Assembly: GCF_040931995.1 (NCBI RefSeq)
Contig: NZ_CP162412.1
Coordinates: 310,001-374,000 of the forward strand
DNA: 64,000 nt
Direction of reading: 5' to 3'
Source of the DNA: Pelagovum sp. HNIBRBA483
GTDB taxonomy: Bacteria; Pseudomonadota; Alphaproteobacteria; Rhodobacterales; Rhodobacteraceae
Shown here: positions 1-9,401 of the stretch, in pieces
Layout of the letters: each line of letters starts with the position of its first letter
How positions within the stretch are numbered: the first letter of the stretch is position 1
Made by a program: the position numbers and the translations under genes
The notes under the pieces: generated by a model
Seen by the model: the letters and a program-made list of their open reading frames with translations, nothing else
The model's database searches: none
Told to the model about the DNA's origin: nothing

Positions 1-360
1 GAACCATAGCCCGCTTCCATTGGGCAAAAGATGCCACATCATCCAAGCGGAAATAACGTAAACGACGGAGAAGCCGAAGATCCATGGCATGCGCCTTCCA
101 GTGCTGTCCGCATAAGCGCCGAGGACTGGACCGAGGAAGGCGATGACCAATCCCGCCATTGTCTGCCCCAAGGACCACATCGATTGCGCGCGCGCGTCGG
201 CTGCCTCTTCCGATAATCCGTTTGTCAGGAAGAAATCGGCCGCAACACCCGCAAAATAAGGCCCAAAGATAAAGGTTAGCCCAAGGGTATAGTAAGGTTG
301 TGCCGCCCAGTCGAAGCACATCCAGCCGAAAACCCGCCTCTTGTTCATCGGGAACCCCAT
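1..360 (-). CDS. UMF1-family MFS transporter, N-terminal part (runs off window)
   Basis: The first 120 codons of a gene on the minus strand; the rest lies before position 1. The start at 360 reads MGFPMNKRRVFGW; the second Met (348) is an equally good start. The sequence FGWMCFDWAAQPYYTLG followed by a hydrophobic stretch with FGPYF is typical of the UMF1/Atg22-like branch of the major facilitator superfamily, inner-membrane transporters usually of about 420-450 residues whose substrates are mostly unknown. Later segments (residues about 61-80 and 92-108) are hydrophobic and separated by a loop with GAYADSTGRR, which matches the loop 2-3 signature of MFS proteins. It is divergent from the yggT gene. 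The family call is firm, the substrate unknown. Confidence 0.8.
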   Translation of the reverse strand, partial: MGFPMNKRRVFGWMCFDWAAQPYYTLGLTFIFGPYFAGVAADFFLTNGLSEEAADARAQSMWSLGQTMAGLVIAFLGPVLGAYADSTGRRMPWIFGFSVVYVISAWMMWHLLPNGSGLWF

Positions 361-488
361 CCGTGTGTCTGCCGTCAGTAAGACCGCCAATGTGGCTTCA
401 TGGCAAGCATTCCGTTCCGGTAGCCATTAAGGGATTGCCCTGTGTGGCAATGATGACTACCTCACTGACGTAGACAGAAAGGACGGCC

Positions 489-776
489 ATGGTTTCCATT
501 TTCCAGATTTTGATGCTGATCCTTGGCATCGCGCGCTTCTTCATCATCGTTCATTTTGTGATGAGCTGGCTTATCGGCTTCAACGTACTGAACGTCCGGC
601 AGCCGTTGGTCGCCCAGATATGGTATGGGTTGCAGCGCTTGCTTGAACCGATCTACGGGCCGATCCGTCGCATGCTGCCGAATATGGGCGGGCTGGATCT
701 TGCGCCACTCGTCGCGCTGATCGCGATCTATGCGCTCGAAATCATTCTGCGGAACAACGTCGCCGTCTTCTACTAA
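489..776 (+). CDS. YggT family membrane protein
   Basis: A 95-residue protein with two hydrophobic segments (residues about 4-28 and 70-88) joined by a loop carrying the family signature around LLEPIYGPIRRMLP. This matches one YggT repeat; many alphaproteobacterial members have this single-repeat form. Bacterial YggT proteins are inner-membrane proteins whose exact role is unclear, linked in some bacteria to osmotic tolerance or cell-division placement; plastid relatives (CCB3/YlmG) help assemble cytochromes or nucleoids. An AAGGA ribosome-binding site lies about five bases before the ATG. It is followed after 88 bases by recQ, probably as an independent unit. Confidence 0.85.
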   Translation: MVSIFQILMLILGIARFFIIVHFVMSWLIGFNVLNVRQPLVAQIWYGLQRLLEPIYGPIRRMLPNMGGLDLAPLVALIAIYALEIILRNNVAVFY

Positions 777-864
777 GAGCAGCGTAAGCGGCCCTTGCCT
801 GATGCTTTCGGCTGTGGGATCGTAGCGTTAACGAGCAGTTCAGAATAGACAGGTACATTTCCCC

Positions 865-2898
865 ATGAGCGCTGCCACGCTTCTTCGGGATGTTTTCGGA
901 TTCGAAGACTTCCGCCCCGGACAAAAAGAGATTGTCGAGGCAGTCGCTGAGGGTGAGCAGACACTGGCGATCATGCCAACAGGAGGAGGCAAGTCTCTCT
1001 GCTTTCAATTACCGGCGCTGATGCGCGATGGCCTCACGGTCGTTATCTCACCGTTGATTGCCTTGATGCGGGATCAGGTGCGCGGCCTTTCTGAGGCAGG
1101 TGTCAAAGCGGCGGCGTTAACGTCGGCTAACACACCCGAGGAAATGGACGCGATATGGAATGCGCTTGCGTCAGGTGAATTGAAGATCCTCTACATGGCG
1201 CCAGAGCGCCTCGCGTCCGGAGCCATAGCACCTGCGCTGAGGAGGGCAGGCATTTCTCTCATCGCCGTGGATGAAGCGCACTGCGTCAGCCAATGGGGTC
1301 ACGATTTCCGGCCGGATTATCTGCGCATCGGTGAGTTACGCCGCCAACTCGATGTACCACTCGCGGCCTTCACCGCGACCGCCGACGCAGAGACCCGCGA
1401 CGACATCGTCCAAAAGCTCTTCGCCGGTGCGTCGCCTCGTGTCTTTTTGGGTGGCTTTGACAGGCCCAACATCCATTTGGCCTTTGCTGTAAAGGACAAA
1501 CCGCGAAACCAAATCCTTTCTTTTGTTGAAAAGCGCGCTGGGCAAAGCGGCATCATTTACTGCGGCACGCGAGCGAAAACCGAAACTCTTGCCGCCGCGC
1601 TGGCGCAGGCCGGAAAGCGGTCCTGTTTCTATCATGGCGGGATGGAGCCAGAGGATCGAAAGATCGTCGAGGCACGTTTCCAGCAAGAGGACGGATTGAT
1701 CGTCGTCGCCACGGTTGCGTTTGGGATGGGTATCGATAAGCCAGATATCCGGTGGGTTGCTCACGCGGATCTGCCGAAGTCAATTGAGGCATACTATCAG
1801 GAAATCGGCCGCGCAGGCCGCGACGGGGCACCTGCAGAGACGCTAACGTTGTTCGGTGCAGATGACATTCGCTTTCGCCGCCAACAGATTGATGAAAGCC
1901 TCGCACCAGCCGACAGGCGTGATGCAGATCACGGACGCCTGAATGCCTTGCTCGGGTTGGCCGAAGCGCAGAAATGCCGCCGTCAATCGCTTCTCGCATA
2001 TTTTGGCGAAACCAACGCGGCCTGCGGCAATTGCGACCTATGCGATGAGCCGCCCGATATTTTTGATGCAACGACGCCTGTACGCATGGCGCTGTCTGCT
2101 GCCTTGCGTACATCAGAGCGTTTCGGTGCCGGTCACCTTATAGATATTTTGCGCGGGATAGAGACGGATAAAGTCCGCGCATGCGGGCATGAATCTCTCC
2201 CGACCTTCGCTGTTGGTAAGGAGTTCGACAAACGCCAGTGGCAGGCAATCTTCCGACAGATGATGGGGCTCGATCTTGTCCGCCCAGACAGTGAACGCCA
2301 CGGAGCGTTGCGGATGACAGATCATGCCCGCCCTATCCTGCGCGGCGAGCAGGAAGTCACCCTTCGGCGCGATAGCTTGTCCGTTACCCGAAAGGGGCCG
2401 GTGGTCAAAGCGCTTGTTTCCGAAGAAGATGCGCCATTGCTCTCCGCGCTGAAAGCAAAGCGCCGGCATTTGGCTGAGGCAGCCGGCGTTCCGGCCTATA
2501 TTATTTTCAATGATCGAACATTGATAGAGATGGCTGAAACCAAGCCAGAAACACTCGACCAGATGTCTCGTATCGGCGGCGTTGGTGCCAAGAAACTTGC
2601 ATCATATGGCGAGGCTTTCCTTGAAGTCATTAATCCGGACGCAGAGATTCCCCATCCGCGCAGGGCGAAGCTTGCCGGCCAGCGAGAAGGCGAGGTTTTT
2701 GACCGGCTGTTGGCTGTCCAAGCGGAGCTTTCCCGCGGGACAGGTGGACATGAGAAACCGCTGACCTGCTCTGCGTCTCTGCTGGCGCGCGTCGCAAAGG
2801 CACGACCCCGCGATATATCGGGGCTCACAAAACTTCTTGGTGATCGTCATGCCGAGCGTTTCGGCGACGCATTCCTAGAAATTCTGAAAGAGGCTTGA
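865..2898 (+). CDS. recQ: ATP-dependent DNA helicase RecQ
   Basis: A 677-residue 3'-5' superfamily 2 helicase of recombination and replication-fork repair. The Walker A box MPTGGGKS is at about residues 37-44, the DEAH box at about 136-139, and the helicase C-terminal half contains FGMGIDKPDIRWVAH and the arginine-finger region EIGRAGRDG. A four-cysteine zinc site follows (C near QKCRRQ, then CGNCDLC), then the RQC winged helix. The last domain is HRDC-like, seen around ETLDQMSRIGGVGAKKL; a further about 80 residues extend beyond it and may form a second, weaker HRDC-like unit. Length is slightly above the E. coli protein (about 610). Complete, no broken motif seen. Confidence 0.96.
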   Translation: MSAATLLRDVFGFEDFRPGQKEIVEAVAEGEQTLAIMPTGGGKSLCFQLPALMRDGLTVVISPLIALMRDQVRGLSEAGVKAAALTSANTPEEMDAIWNALASGELKILYMAPERLASGAIAPALRRAGISLIAVDEAHCVSQWGHDFRPDYLRIGELRRQLDVPLAAFTATADAETRDDIVQKLFAGASPRVFLGGFDRPNIHLAFAVKDKPRNQILSFVEKRAGQSGIIYCGTRAKTETLAAALAQAGKRSCFYHGGMEPEDRKIVEARFQQEDGLIVVATVAFGMGIDKPDIRWVAHADLPKSIEAYYQEIGRAGRDGAPAETLTLFGADDIRFRRQQIDESLAPADRRDADHGRLNALLGLAEAQKCRRQSLLAYFGETNAACGNCDLCDEPPDIFDATTPVRMALSAALRTSERFGAGHLIDILRGIETDKVRACGHESLPTFAVGKEFDKRQWQAIFRQMMGLDLVRPDSERHGALRMTDHARPILRGEQEVTLRRDSLSVTRKGPVVKALVSEEDAPLLSALKAKRRHLAEAAGVPAYIIFNDRTLIEMAETKPETLDQMSRIGGVGAKKLASYGEAFLEVINPDAEIPHPRRAKLAGQREGEVFDRLLAVQAELSRGTGGHEKPLTCSASLLARVAKARPRDISGLTKLLGDRHAERFGDAFLEILKEA

Positions 2899-2947
2899 GG
2901 TCTCCGGTTCGCTGCCTAGATGGTGCTGCACGAGATGAGGTATCCCG

Positions 2948-3724
2948 ATGCAAACGTTGATTTCGCCAGCAAAGTCGCTTGATTGGTCGCCGGTCGCTAT
3001 CGAGCCGACAACGCCTGTATTCCTGAGGGAAGCCCGCAGTCTGGCAAAAGTGTCGCGCCAGCTTTCTGCAGCGCAATTGAAATCGCTGATGGGCATTTCG
3101 GACGATCTTGCCCAGCTGAACCACGATCGCTTCAAAGCGTTCAAAGCCAATCCCGATCAATCGGTGACAAAGCCAGCGGTATACGCATTTAACGGCGATA
3201 CCTACCAAGGCTTTGATGTGAAGAGTCTCGACGAAGGTTCTTTGCTCTGGGCGCAGGATTACCTCCGTATTCTTTCCGGCTTGTATGGTTTGTTGCGCCC
3301 GCTGGATGCGATTCAACCATATCGGCTCGAAATGGGCAGCCGCCTTAAAACCGCTGCTGGCAAGAACCTTTACGAATTTTGGGGCGACAAGATTGCCAAT
3401 GCCCTGAACAAAGAAGCACAGGATCGCGGAAGCGATACCTTGGTCAATTGCGCGAGTGAGGAATATTTCAAAGCCGCAAGCCGAAAGGTTCTTGCCGTCA
3501 ACGTGGTCACCCCCGTGTTCATGGAGGTGAAGACCGGTAAGCCGAAGATCGTAAGTTTCTACGCGAAGAAAGCGCGTGGTGCGATGGCACGGTTCATCTG
3601 TGAAAACAGAATTTTGGAACCGCGGGACATCCGCAGTTTTGACGTTGGCGGCTATCGGTTTGAGCCAGCGCTTTCAGAGGAAAATCGGCCTGTTTTCTTG
3701 AGGGACGACCCTGCCATTGATTAA
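2948..3724 (+). CDS. yaaA: Peroxide stress protein YaaA (DUF328)
   Basis: 258 residues, the usual length of YaaA. The start MQTLISPAKSLDW and the segment YAFNGDTYQGFD, with LRPLDAIQPYRLEMG in the middle and NCASEEYF near the C-terminal third, are hallmark stretches of the family. In E. coli YaaA is induced by OxyR and lowers intracellular free iron during hydrogen peroxide stress, protecting DNA from Fenton chemistry; its DNA-binding fold has a helix-hairpin-helix. It sits 49 bases after recQ on the same strand, so the two may be co-transcribed, which would put two genome-protection functions together. No upstream OxyR site was recognised by eye. Confidence 0.93.
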   Translation: MQTLISPAKSLDWSPVAIEPTTPVFLREARSLAKVSRQLSAAQLKSLMGISDDLAQLNHDRFKAFKANPDQSVTKPAVYAFNGDTYQGFDVKSLDEGSLLWAQDYLRILSGLYGLLRPLDAIQPYRLEMGSRLKTAAGKNLYEFWGDKIANALNKEAQDRGSDTLVNCASEEYFKAASRKVLAVNVVTPVFMEVKTGKPKIVSFYAKKARGAMARFICENRILEPRDIRSFDVGGYRFEPALSEENRPVFLRDDPAID

Positions 3725-3809
3725 TCGCGGCCCACTAGCGAAGAGATGATTTGAGCTTTTGGAAATCCTGTGTTCATCATGCTGGCAACGGTCGGCGGGG
3801 TGAACAGAA

Positions 3810-4994
3810 ATGACAGATTTCCTAGGTCAGATTGAAGCCGAATTGGATGAGATCCGAGCGGCAGGCCTTTTCAAACACGAACGTGAAATTCAGACGGCAC
3901 AAGGCACCCATATCGGGGTCAATGGCCGTGAGGTGATCAATCTTTGTGCCAATAACTATCTCGGGCTTGCCAATCACCCGTCTTTGATCTCTGCGGCGCA
4001 AACGGCCATGGAGACGCATGGGTTCGGCATGGCTTCTGTTCGTTTTATCTGCGGTACGCAAGATTTGCACCGACAACTCGAAGAGGAGCTGGCGGCGTTT
4101 CTCGAACAGGAAGATGCGATCCTTTTCGCGGCCTGTTTCGATGCCAATGGCGCATTATTCGAGCCTCTGATGACCTCGGAGGATGCAATTGTCTCCGATG
4201 CTCTCAATCATGCATCAATCATTGATGGCATTCGCCTAAGCAAGGCAAATCGGTACCGGTACAATAACTCGGACATGCAGGATCTGGAGAACCAGTTGAA
4301 AGCAGCCAGATCCGATGGCGCCCGCCGGATCATGATCGCTACCGACGGTGTCTTTTCGATGGATGGCTATTTTGCCAACCTGAAAGACATTCGCGCGCTG
4401 GCGGACCGTTATGAAGCGCTCTTGATGGTCGATGATTGTCATTCAACGGGTTTCATTGGCCCACAGGGGCGTGGAACTCCGGCCCATTTTGGGGTGAAGG
4501 CGGATGTGATCACCGGAACGCTCGGTAAGGCACTTGGGGGGGCGCTTGGCGGCTATATTGCTGGCCCCAAACCTATTGTTGATCTTATGCGTCAACGGGC
4601 ACGCCCCTATCTTTTTTCTAATGCTCTCCCGCCTGCTATCGTTGCTGCGGGCATTGAGGCGCTGCGTTTGGTACGGGAGGGTGATCAACTGCGCGAAAGC
4701 CTGTTTAATAATTCCCGATATTGGCGCGCTGGCCTTGAGGAGCTTGGGTTTGATGTCCTTCCGGGAGAGCATCCGATTATTCCTGTGATGCTCTATGATG
4801 CGAAATTAGCGCAGAATATGGCTGCGCGGCTTTTCGAATTGGGCGTTTTCGTTTCGGGCTTCTTTTTCCCCGTCGTCCCACAAGGGCAGGCGCGCATTCG
4901 CACCCAGATGAACGCAGCGCTGACAAAGGTGGATCTTGATCATGCGTTGGGAGCGTTTGAAACAGCTGGGCGTGAAACAGGAGCGCTATCATGA
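3810..4994 (+). CDS. kbl: Glycine C-acetyltransferase (2-amino-3-ketobutyrate CoA ligase)
   Basis: 394 residues; a PLP-dependent alpha-oxoamine synthase that splits 2-amino-3-ketobutyrate with CoA to glycine and acetyl-CoA, the second step of threonine degradation. The PLP lysine is K240 in GTLGKALGG; the aspartate and histidine of the cofactor pocket appear in [12 protein letters not shown] (about residues 206-217), and the N-terminal [14 protein letters not shown] is typical. The stop overlaps the start of tdh by four bases (ATGA), so the two are translationally coupled and would channel the unstable intermediate. An in-frame ATG follows a weak AG-rich ribosome-binding site. Complete. Confidence 0.97.
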   Translation: MTDFLGQIEAELDEIRAAGLFKHEREIQTAQGTHIGVNGREVINLCANNYLGLANHPSLISAAQTAMETHGFGMASVRFICGTQDLHRQLEEELAAFLEQEDAILFAACFDANGALFEPLMTSEDAIVSDALNHASIIDGIRLSKANRYRYNNSDMQDLENQLKAARSDGARRIMIATDGVFSMDGYFANLKDIRALADRYEALLMVDDCHSTGFIGPQGRGTPAHFGVKADVITGTLGKALGGALGGYIAGPKPIVDLMRQRARPYLFSNALPPAIVAAGIEALRLVREGDQLRESLFNNSRYWRAGLEELGFDVLPGEHPIIPVMLYDAKLAQNMAARLFELGVFVSGFFFPVVPQGQARIRTQMNAALTKVDLDHALGAFETAGRETGALS

Positions 4995-6028
4995 GTAATC
5001 AAATGCAGGCTCTTACCAAGTCTAAGCCGGAGGCTGGCCTTTGGCTTGAGCGCCATCCGGTGCCGGAAATTGGCCCCGATGATGTGCTGATCAAAGTCAA
5101 CAAAACCGGTATTTGTGGAACGGATATTCATATCTGGAATTGGGATGATTGGGCGGAGAGAACGGTGCCTGTCCCCTTGATAACCGGCCATGAGTTTGCG
5201 GGCACTATTGTTGAACTTGGCAAGGATGTTACCGGCCTTGAAGTCGGCCAACGTGTCTCTGGCGAGGGGCATCTTGTTGGTAAGGACAGCCGCCAAAGTC
5301 GGTCGGGCAGGTTTCACTTAGACCCTGCGACACGCGGTATCGGGGTCAACGAACCGGGTGCATTTGCAGAGTATCTGCGGTTGCCGGCCTTCAATGTTGT
5401 TCCTCTCCCCGACACCGTATCAGATGACATCGGCGCTATTCTCGATCCTCTTGGCAATGCGGTTCACACGGCGCTTTCGTTTGATCTGATCGGCGAGGAT
5501 GTCCTGATAACAGGTGCAGGGCCGATTGGCATCATGGCGGCTGCAGTCGCGCGGCATGTCGGTGCCCGTCATGTCGTGATAACCGACATTAACCCCTACC
5601 GCCTGCAACTCGCGGAGCAGGTAACGGACGTCATTCCCGTGAACGTGGCGGACGAGGATTTGAAGGACGTTATGCAACGTTTGAAGATGAAAGAAGGGTT
5701 TGACGTTGGGCTTGAACTGTCCGGCAATCAACGCGCACTCGATCAGATAGTCGAGGCTCTTGTCATGGGCGGGCGCATCGCGCTTCTTGGTATCCCGCCC
5801 GGCAAGTCTCCTGTGGATTGGAGTAGGATTGTATTTAAGGCAATTACCATCAAAGGGGTCTACGGCCGCGAGATATTTGAGACTTGGTATAAGATGATCG
5901 CGATGCTCGAGAATGGGCTTGATGTGTCGGGCATTATCACGCACCGATTCAAAGCCGCTGATTTTAAAGACGGTTTTGATGCCATGCGAAGTGGTATGTC
6001 AGGTAAGGTCGTCCTCGACTGGACCTAG
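4991..6028 (+). CDS. tdh: L-threonine 3-dehydrogenase, structural-zinc cysteines absent
   Basis: 345 residues; a medium-chain zinc dehydrogenase oxidising L-threonine to 2-amino-3-ketobutyrate with NAD+. Catalytic zinc ligands are present (C42 in [10 protein letters not shown] and H66-E67 in GHEFAG), and the Rossmann motif [11 protein letters not shown] is at about residues 170-180. The lobe that in E. coli Tdh carries four structural-zinc cysteines (CGHCRNCRGGRTHLC) reads here [15 protein letters not shown] (residues 96-110), so all four positions are changed to G, S, S and D. The rest of the loop and the following [14 protein letters not shown] align well, so this is substitution, not a frame error. 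Coupled to kbl by an ATGA overlap. Confidence 0.95.
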   Translation: MSNQMQALTKSKPEAGLWLERHPVPEIGPDDVLIKVNKTGICGTDIHIWNWDDWAERTVPVPLITGHEFAGTIVELGKDVTGLEVGQRVSGEGHLVGKDSRQSRSGRFHLDPATRGIGVNEPGAFAEYLRLPAFNVVPLPDTVSDDIGAILDPLGNAVHTALSFDLIGEDVLITGAGPIGIMAAAVARHVGARHVVITDINPYRLQLAEQVTDVIPVNVADEDLKDVMQRLKMKEGFDVGLELSGNQRALDQIVEALVMGGRIALLGIPPGKSPVDWSRIVFKAITIKGVYGREIFETWYKMIAMLENGLDVSGIITHRFKAADFKDGFDAMRSGMSGKVVLDWT

Positions 6029-6124
6029 CGCGACGCGGCGGTTACGAGCGGTGTGAGACTGCTTATCCCCAACTACGCGGTGTGGCGACGGCCGCGCGCA
6101 AGCTGACCGATTACGGAGATCCTG

Positions 6125-8278
6125 TTGGACGCTTCATTCCCCTTCACCCGCGATCTTGTTCTTATCGGAGGTGGCCATGCGCACGCGCTCTTCTTGCGCA
6201 TGTGGGGGATGAAACCTTTGGCGGGTGTCAGGGTTACCGTCATTGATCCTGCGCCAGCCGCTGCCTATTCAGGTATGCTGCCCGGCTTCGTTGCTGGCCA
6301 TTACCAAGCCGACGAACTGTCCATAGATCTTGTGCGGCTGTGTCGCTTTGCGGGCGCGCGGTATGTTGCCGCTGCAGCGACTGGGATTGATCGTCATGCG
6401 AAGCAGGTTCTGGTCGAGGGTCGCCCGCCTATTGCATATGACGTCGCTTCAATTGACGTCGGCATTCACAGCAAAATGGAGGTCAAAGGCTTCGCGGAGC
6501 ATGCGGTCGCGGTAAAGCCGTTATGGCGCTTCGCAGAGGCATGGAACAGGTTCACGGTCACCTCCAATGCTGGTAGCCGGGTAGTTATCATTGGCGGTGG
6601 AATTGCGGGGGTGGAGTTGGCGCTCGCCGCAAAATATGCGCTGGGTGACAATGCCGAGGTTTGTATCGTCGATCGTGCGAAGCTGTTGTCCGGCTTTCGG
6701 AAACATACGCGGGATAACCTTCTAGAAGCATTAAGGCGAGCAAAGATATCTTGGCGCGAGGGCATTGAGGTTTCCACCATAGAGGCTGGCAAGGTCTGTT
6801 TTAGGAACGGACAGGAATTACCAGCTGATATGGTCCTCGGAGCGGCCGGAGCGCGACCGCATGCGTGGTTGCAGGAAACTGGTTTGAACCTCGTCGATGG
6901 GTTCGTCGTAGTGGACGAAACGCTACGCGCGTCGGATGAAAGCATTTTTGCAGTCGGAGATTGCGCGCATCTTAGTTTTTCGCCACGCCCGAAGGCTGGT
7001 GTGTTCGCCGTAAGGCAGGGACCTGTCCTATTCGAAAACCTCCGAGCAGCCCTGTCAGGCAACGCTTTGCGGAATTATCGGCCCCAGAAAGACTACCTGA
7101 AACTTATTTCGCTCGGTGGTAAGAGCGCATTAGCCGAAAAGTTTGGTCGTTCTCTCCAAGGTCCCTTTTTGTGGACCCTCAAGGACCGAATTGACCGTAA
7201 TTTCATGCGCCGGCTGGGCGAACTACCGAAGATGCAGAGGCCTGATCTGCCGATCGATCGGGCCGAGGGCCTTCTGGAAGAGTACGGAAACGAGCAACCC
7301 TGCGCAGGGTGTGGCGCGAAAGTTGCGGGCTCTGCCCTTGCGTCTGCACTCAGCGATATCCCGATTAACGAGCGAACGGATGTTACTGTTTTTGCGGGTG
7401 ATGACGCAGCGTTGGTGCAAATGGGGGATGCGCGGCAGGTGTTAACGACGGACCATCTCTCAGCGCTGGTAACTGATCCTGTATTGATGACGCGAATTGC
7501 TATGGTTCATGCTCTTGGCGATATTTGGGCGATGGGCGCAACGCCACAGGCGCTTCTTGTTTCGCTGACATTGCCGCGCATGTCTGTAACATTGCAAGAG
7601 CGCACCATGAAAGAAATCATGCGCATCGCTCAGCAAGATGCGCATAGATTTGGTGCTACAATCGCTGGTGGGCATAGTTCATTGGGTGCGGATCTCGTTA
7701 TCGGCTTCTCTGCGACAGGCTTACTCTCGCGTGACCCGATAACCCGAGAGGGAGCAAAAGTCGGTGATGCATTGATCCTGACAAAGCCGATAGGAAGTGG
7801 CGTTTTGATGGCCGCCGAAATGCGGGGGATCGCCAGAGGCGCGGATGTAGTGCAGGCTTATGAAATGATGTGCCAACCTCAAAACGTTGCATCTCAAATC
7901 TTGTCGGGCGCAAACGCAATGACCGATGTGACTGGTTTCGGCCTCGCAGGTCACCTTGCGGGTATTTGTGCTTCGTCCGGTTGCGGAGCTAAGATTTGGC
8001 TGGAGAACGTTCCGGTCCTTGAGGGCGCCGAGGTTCTTTCGCAGCAGGGTGTTCGCTCAACGCTTTTTGAAGTGAACAGGGCGAATGCTGGAGCGATTTT
8101 TGGGGCGTCCGGTGCTCGGGCTGACCTTCTATTTGATCCACAAACGGCTGGGGGTCTCTTGGCTGCAGTGCCTGCTGCCGAAGTCGGAAGTTGTATGAAA
8201 AGTTTGGTGGAAGCTGGATACACAGCGGCCCATATCGGAGAAATCACCTCAGATGCCGGAGCAATTCTGGTGACTTGA
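6125..8278 (+). CDS. selD: Fused NADH dehydrogenase-like FAD protein / selenide, water dikinase
   Basis: 717 residues in two parts. Residues 1 to about 375 are a pyridine nucleotide-disulfide oxidoreductase of the NDH-2 type, with FAD/NAD motifs IGGGHAHAL (14-22) and IIGGGIAGVELA (155-166) and the C-terminal FAD motif IFAVGDCAHL (274-283). Residues about 385-717 are SelD, which makes selenophosphate from selenide and ATP: CAGCGAKV (393-400) holds the catalytic cysteine (C396), followed by FAGDDAALV and TDVTGFGLAGHL. TGA is not used at the catalytic position, so this is the Cys form. The start is TTG at 6125, chosen because ACGGAGA lies at correct spacing and homologues begin here. The 3' end overlaps convergent mnmH by 35 bases. 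The oxidoreductase half may supply reduced selenium, which is an inference. Confidence 0.93.
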   Translation: MDASFPFTRDLVLIGGGHAHALFLRMWGMKPLAGVRVTVIDPAPAAAYSGMLPGFVAGHYQADELSIDLVRLCRFAGARYVAAAATGIDRHAKQVLVEGRPPIAYDVASIDVGIHSKMEVKGFAEHAVAVKPLWRFAEAWNRFTVTSNAGSRVVIIGGGIAGVELALAAKYALGDNAEVCIVDRAKLLSGFRKHTRDNLLEALRRAKISWREGIEVSTIEAGKVCFRNGQELPADMVLGAAGARPHAWLQETGLNLVDGFVVVDETLRASDESIFAVGDCAHLSFSPRPKAGVFAVRQGPVLFENLRAALSGNALRNYRPQKDYLKLISLGGKSALAEKFGRSLQGPFLWTLKDRIDRNFMRRLGELPKMQRPDLPIDRAEGLLEEYGNEQPCAGCGAKVAGSALASALSDIPINERTDVTVFAGDDAALVQMGDARQVLTTDHLSALVTDPVLMTRIAMVHALGDIWAMGATPQALLVSLTLPRMSVTLQERTMKEIMRIAQQDAHRFGATIAGGHSSLGADLVIGFSATGLLSRDPITREGAKVGDALILTKPIGSGVLMAAEMRGIARGADVVQAYEMMCQPQNVASQILSGANAMTDVTGFGLAGHLAGICASSGCGAKIWLENVPVLEGAEVLSQQGVRSTLFEVNRANAGAIFGASGARADLLFDPQTAGGLLAAVPAAEVGSCMKSLVEAGYTAAHIGEITSDAGAILVT

Positions 8279-9317
8279 GCGCTTGTCGGATCTCGGCGGC
8301 AATGTCTTTAAGTGCACGATCCGCCAGTGATGGCGCATCAATGACTTTGATTGTTGACCCCGCGTTGTTATTTCGAGAGCGGGCGTATGAGGGGTCGTAG
8401 TGCTCACTCATGAGAGAAGAAACGAGTGCAATCCGGTCATCGGCAGCTAACAGGCTCTCCCAGTTATCGACAATCTCATGCCCTCTGAACTGCCTGAGCG
8501 GTTGAAGCTTTTCGGCCATTCGTTCTGGATCATCGAGAATATCCTTGTAGGCGTGAACAAGATACTCCGCCCGCTCTTTCAGAGGCGCCGTAATCTCAAT
8601 TCGCGGCGCGGCTCGCATGAGTTCCCAGAGGCGAGGTGGTATATTGATTTGCCCGATCTTGCTGCTTTCTGCCTCCAGCAGCAGGGGGTGTTCTCGGTTT
8701 AGCGTAGTGATCTTCGTTGCGAGTAGTGTTTCAAATGCTTTCTGACTGGGCTGCCCGCCCTCTAGTTCGCCAAGCAGTGACCCACGATGATTGCTAAGGC
8801 CTTCGAGATCAAGTGTTTGGGTTCCGTCCCCATACAAAACGTCCAGTAAGGAAGTTTTCGCTGTGCCTGTAAAGCCGTCAAGGAGCACTACTTTGAGATC
8901 GAGAGGATCGTCATATAGAATGCGATGCACGAGCTTTCTGAAGGTTTGGTACCCCCCCGAAACTGTCTCTGCTCTCCACCCTACCTCTTGCAAGAAACGA
9001 CTGAAGAAACCGGACCTTTGACCGCCTCGCCAACAATAGATCAATGGCCGCCAGCTCCCCTCCATTTCCGAAAGCGTTTCTTCAAGGTGTCGAGCGGTAT
9101 TCTTTGCGACCAGAGCGCCCCCAATTTTTCGTGCTTTGAAAGGGCTTTCCTGTTTGTAGATTGTTCCCACAATGGCGTGTTCTTCGTTGGAGAGAACGGG
9201 GAGGTTGATCGCGCCGGGAATATGGTCTTCCGCGAATTCGGCTGGCGAGCGCACATCAATCACCGTGTCATAACCGTGGGACATCAGGTCTATGAGTGAT
9301 GAGAACGTTTGAGCCAT
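8244..9317 (-). CDS. mnmH: tRNA 2-selenouridine synthase
   Basis: 357 residues; replaces the sulfur of 2-thiouridine at wobble position 34 of tRNAs for Lys, Glu and Gln by selenium, using selenophosphate, via a geranylated intermediate in E. coli. The N-terminal rhodanese domain has the catalytic cysteine C95 in YCWRGGQRSG; the C-terminal part has a P-loop GFTGTAKTS (about 149-157). The gene is tail-to-tail with the SelD fusion and shares 35 bases with it. No selA, selB or tRNA-Sec is in the window, so here SelD is placed to feed tRNA selenation rather than selenoprotein synthesis. Complete and of normal length. Confidence 0.95.
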   Translation of the reverse strand: MAQTFSSLIDLMSHGYDTVIDVRSPAEFAEDHIPGAINLPVLSNEEHAIVGTIYKQESPFKARKIGGALVAKNTARHLEETLSEMEGSWRPLIYCWRGGQRSGFFSRFLQEVGWRAETVSGGYQTFRKLVHRILYDDPLDLKVVLLDGFTGTAKTSLLDVLYGDGTQTLDLEGLSNHRGSLLGELEGGQPSQKAFETLLATKITTLNREHPLLLEAESSKIGQINIPPRLWELMRAAPRIEITAPLKERAEYLVHAYKDILDDPERMAEKLQPLRQFRGHEIVDNWESLLAADDRIALVSSLMSEHYDPSYARSRNNNAGSTIKVIDAPSLADRALKDIAAEIRQALKSPELLRHLR

Positions 9318-9401
9318 AGGCGGCGTCTATCTGATAAGAATTGGCGCAGAAAGTGAAATAAACTGGCTCCCTCTGCGGCGTTGCGTGCCCATGCTTGGCC
9401 T

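Noticed and set aside
7302-7325. Possible selenocysteine codon in SelD
   Set aside because: The catalytic position reads TGT (Cys396), and no in-frame TGA occurs in the gene.
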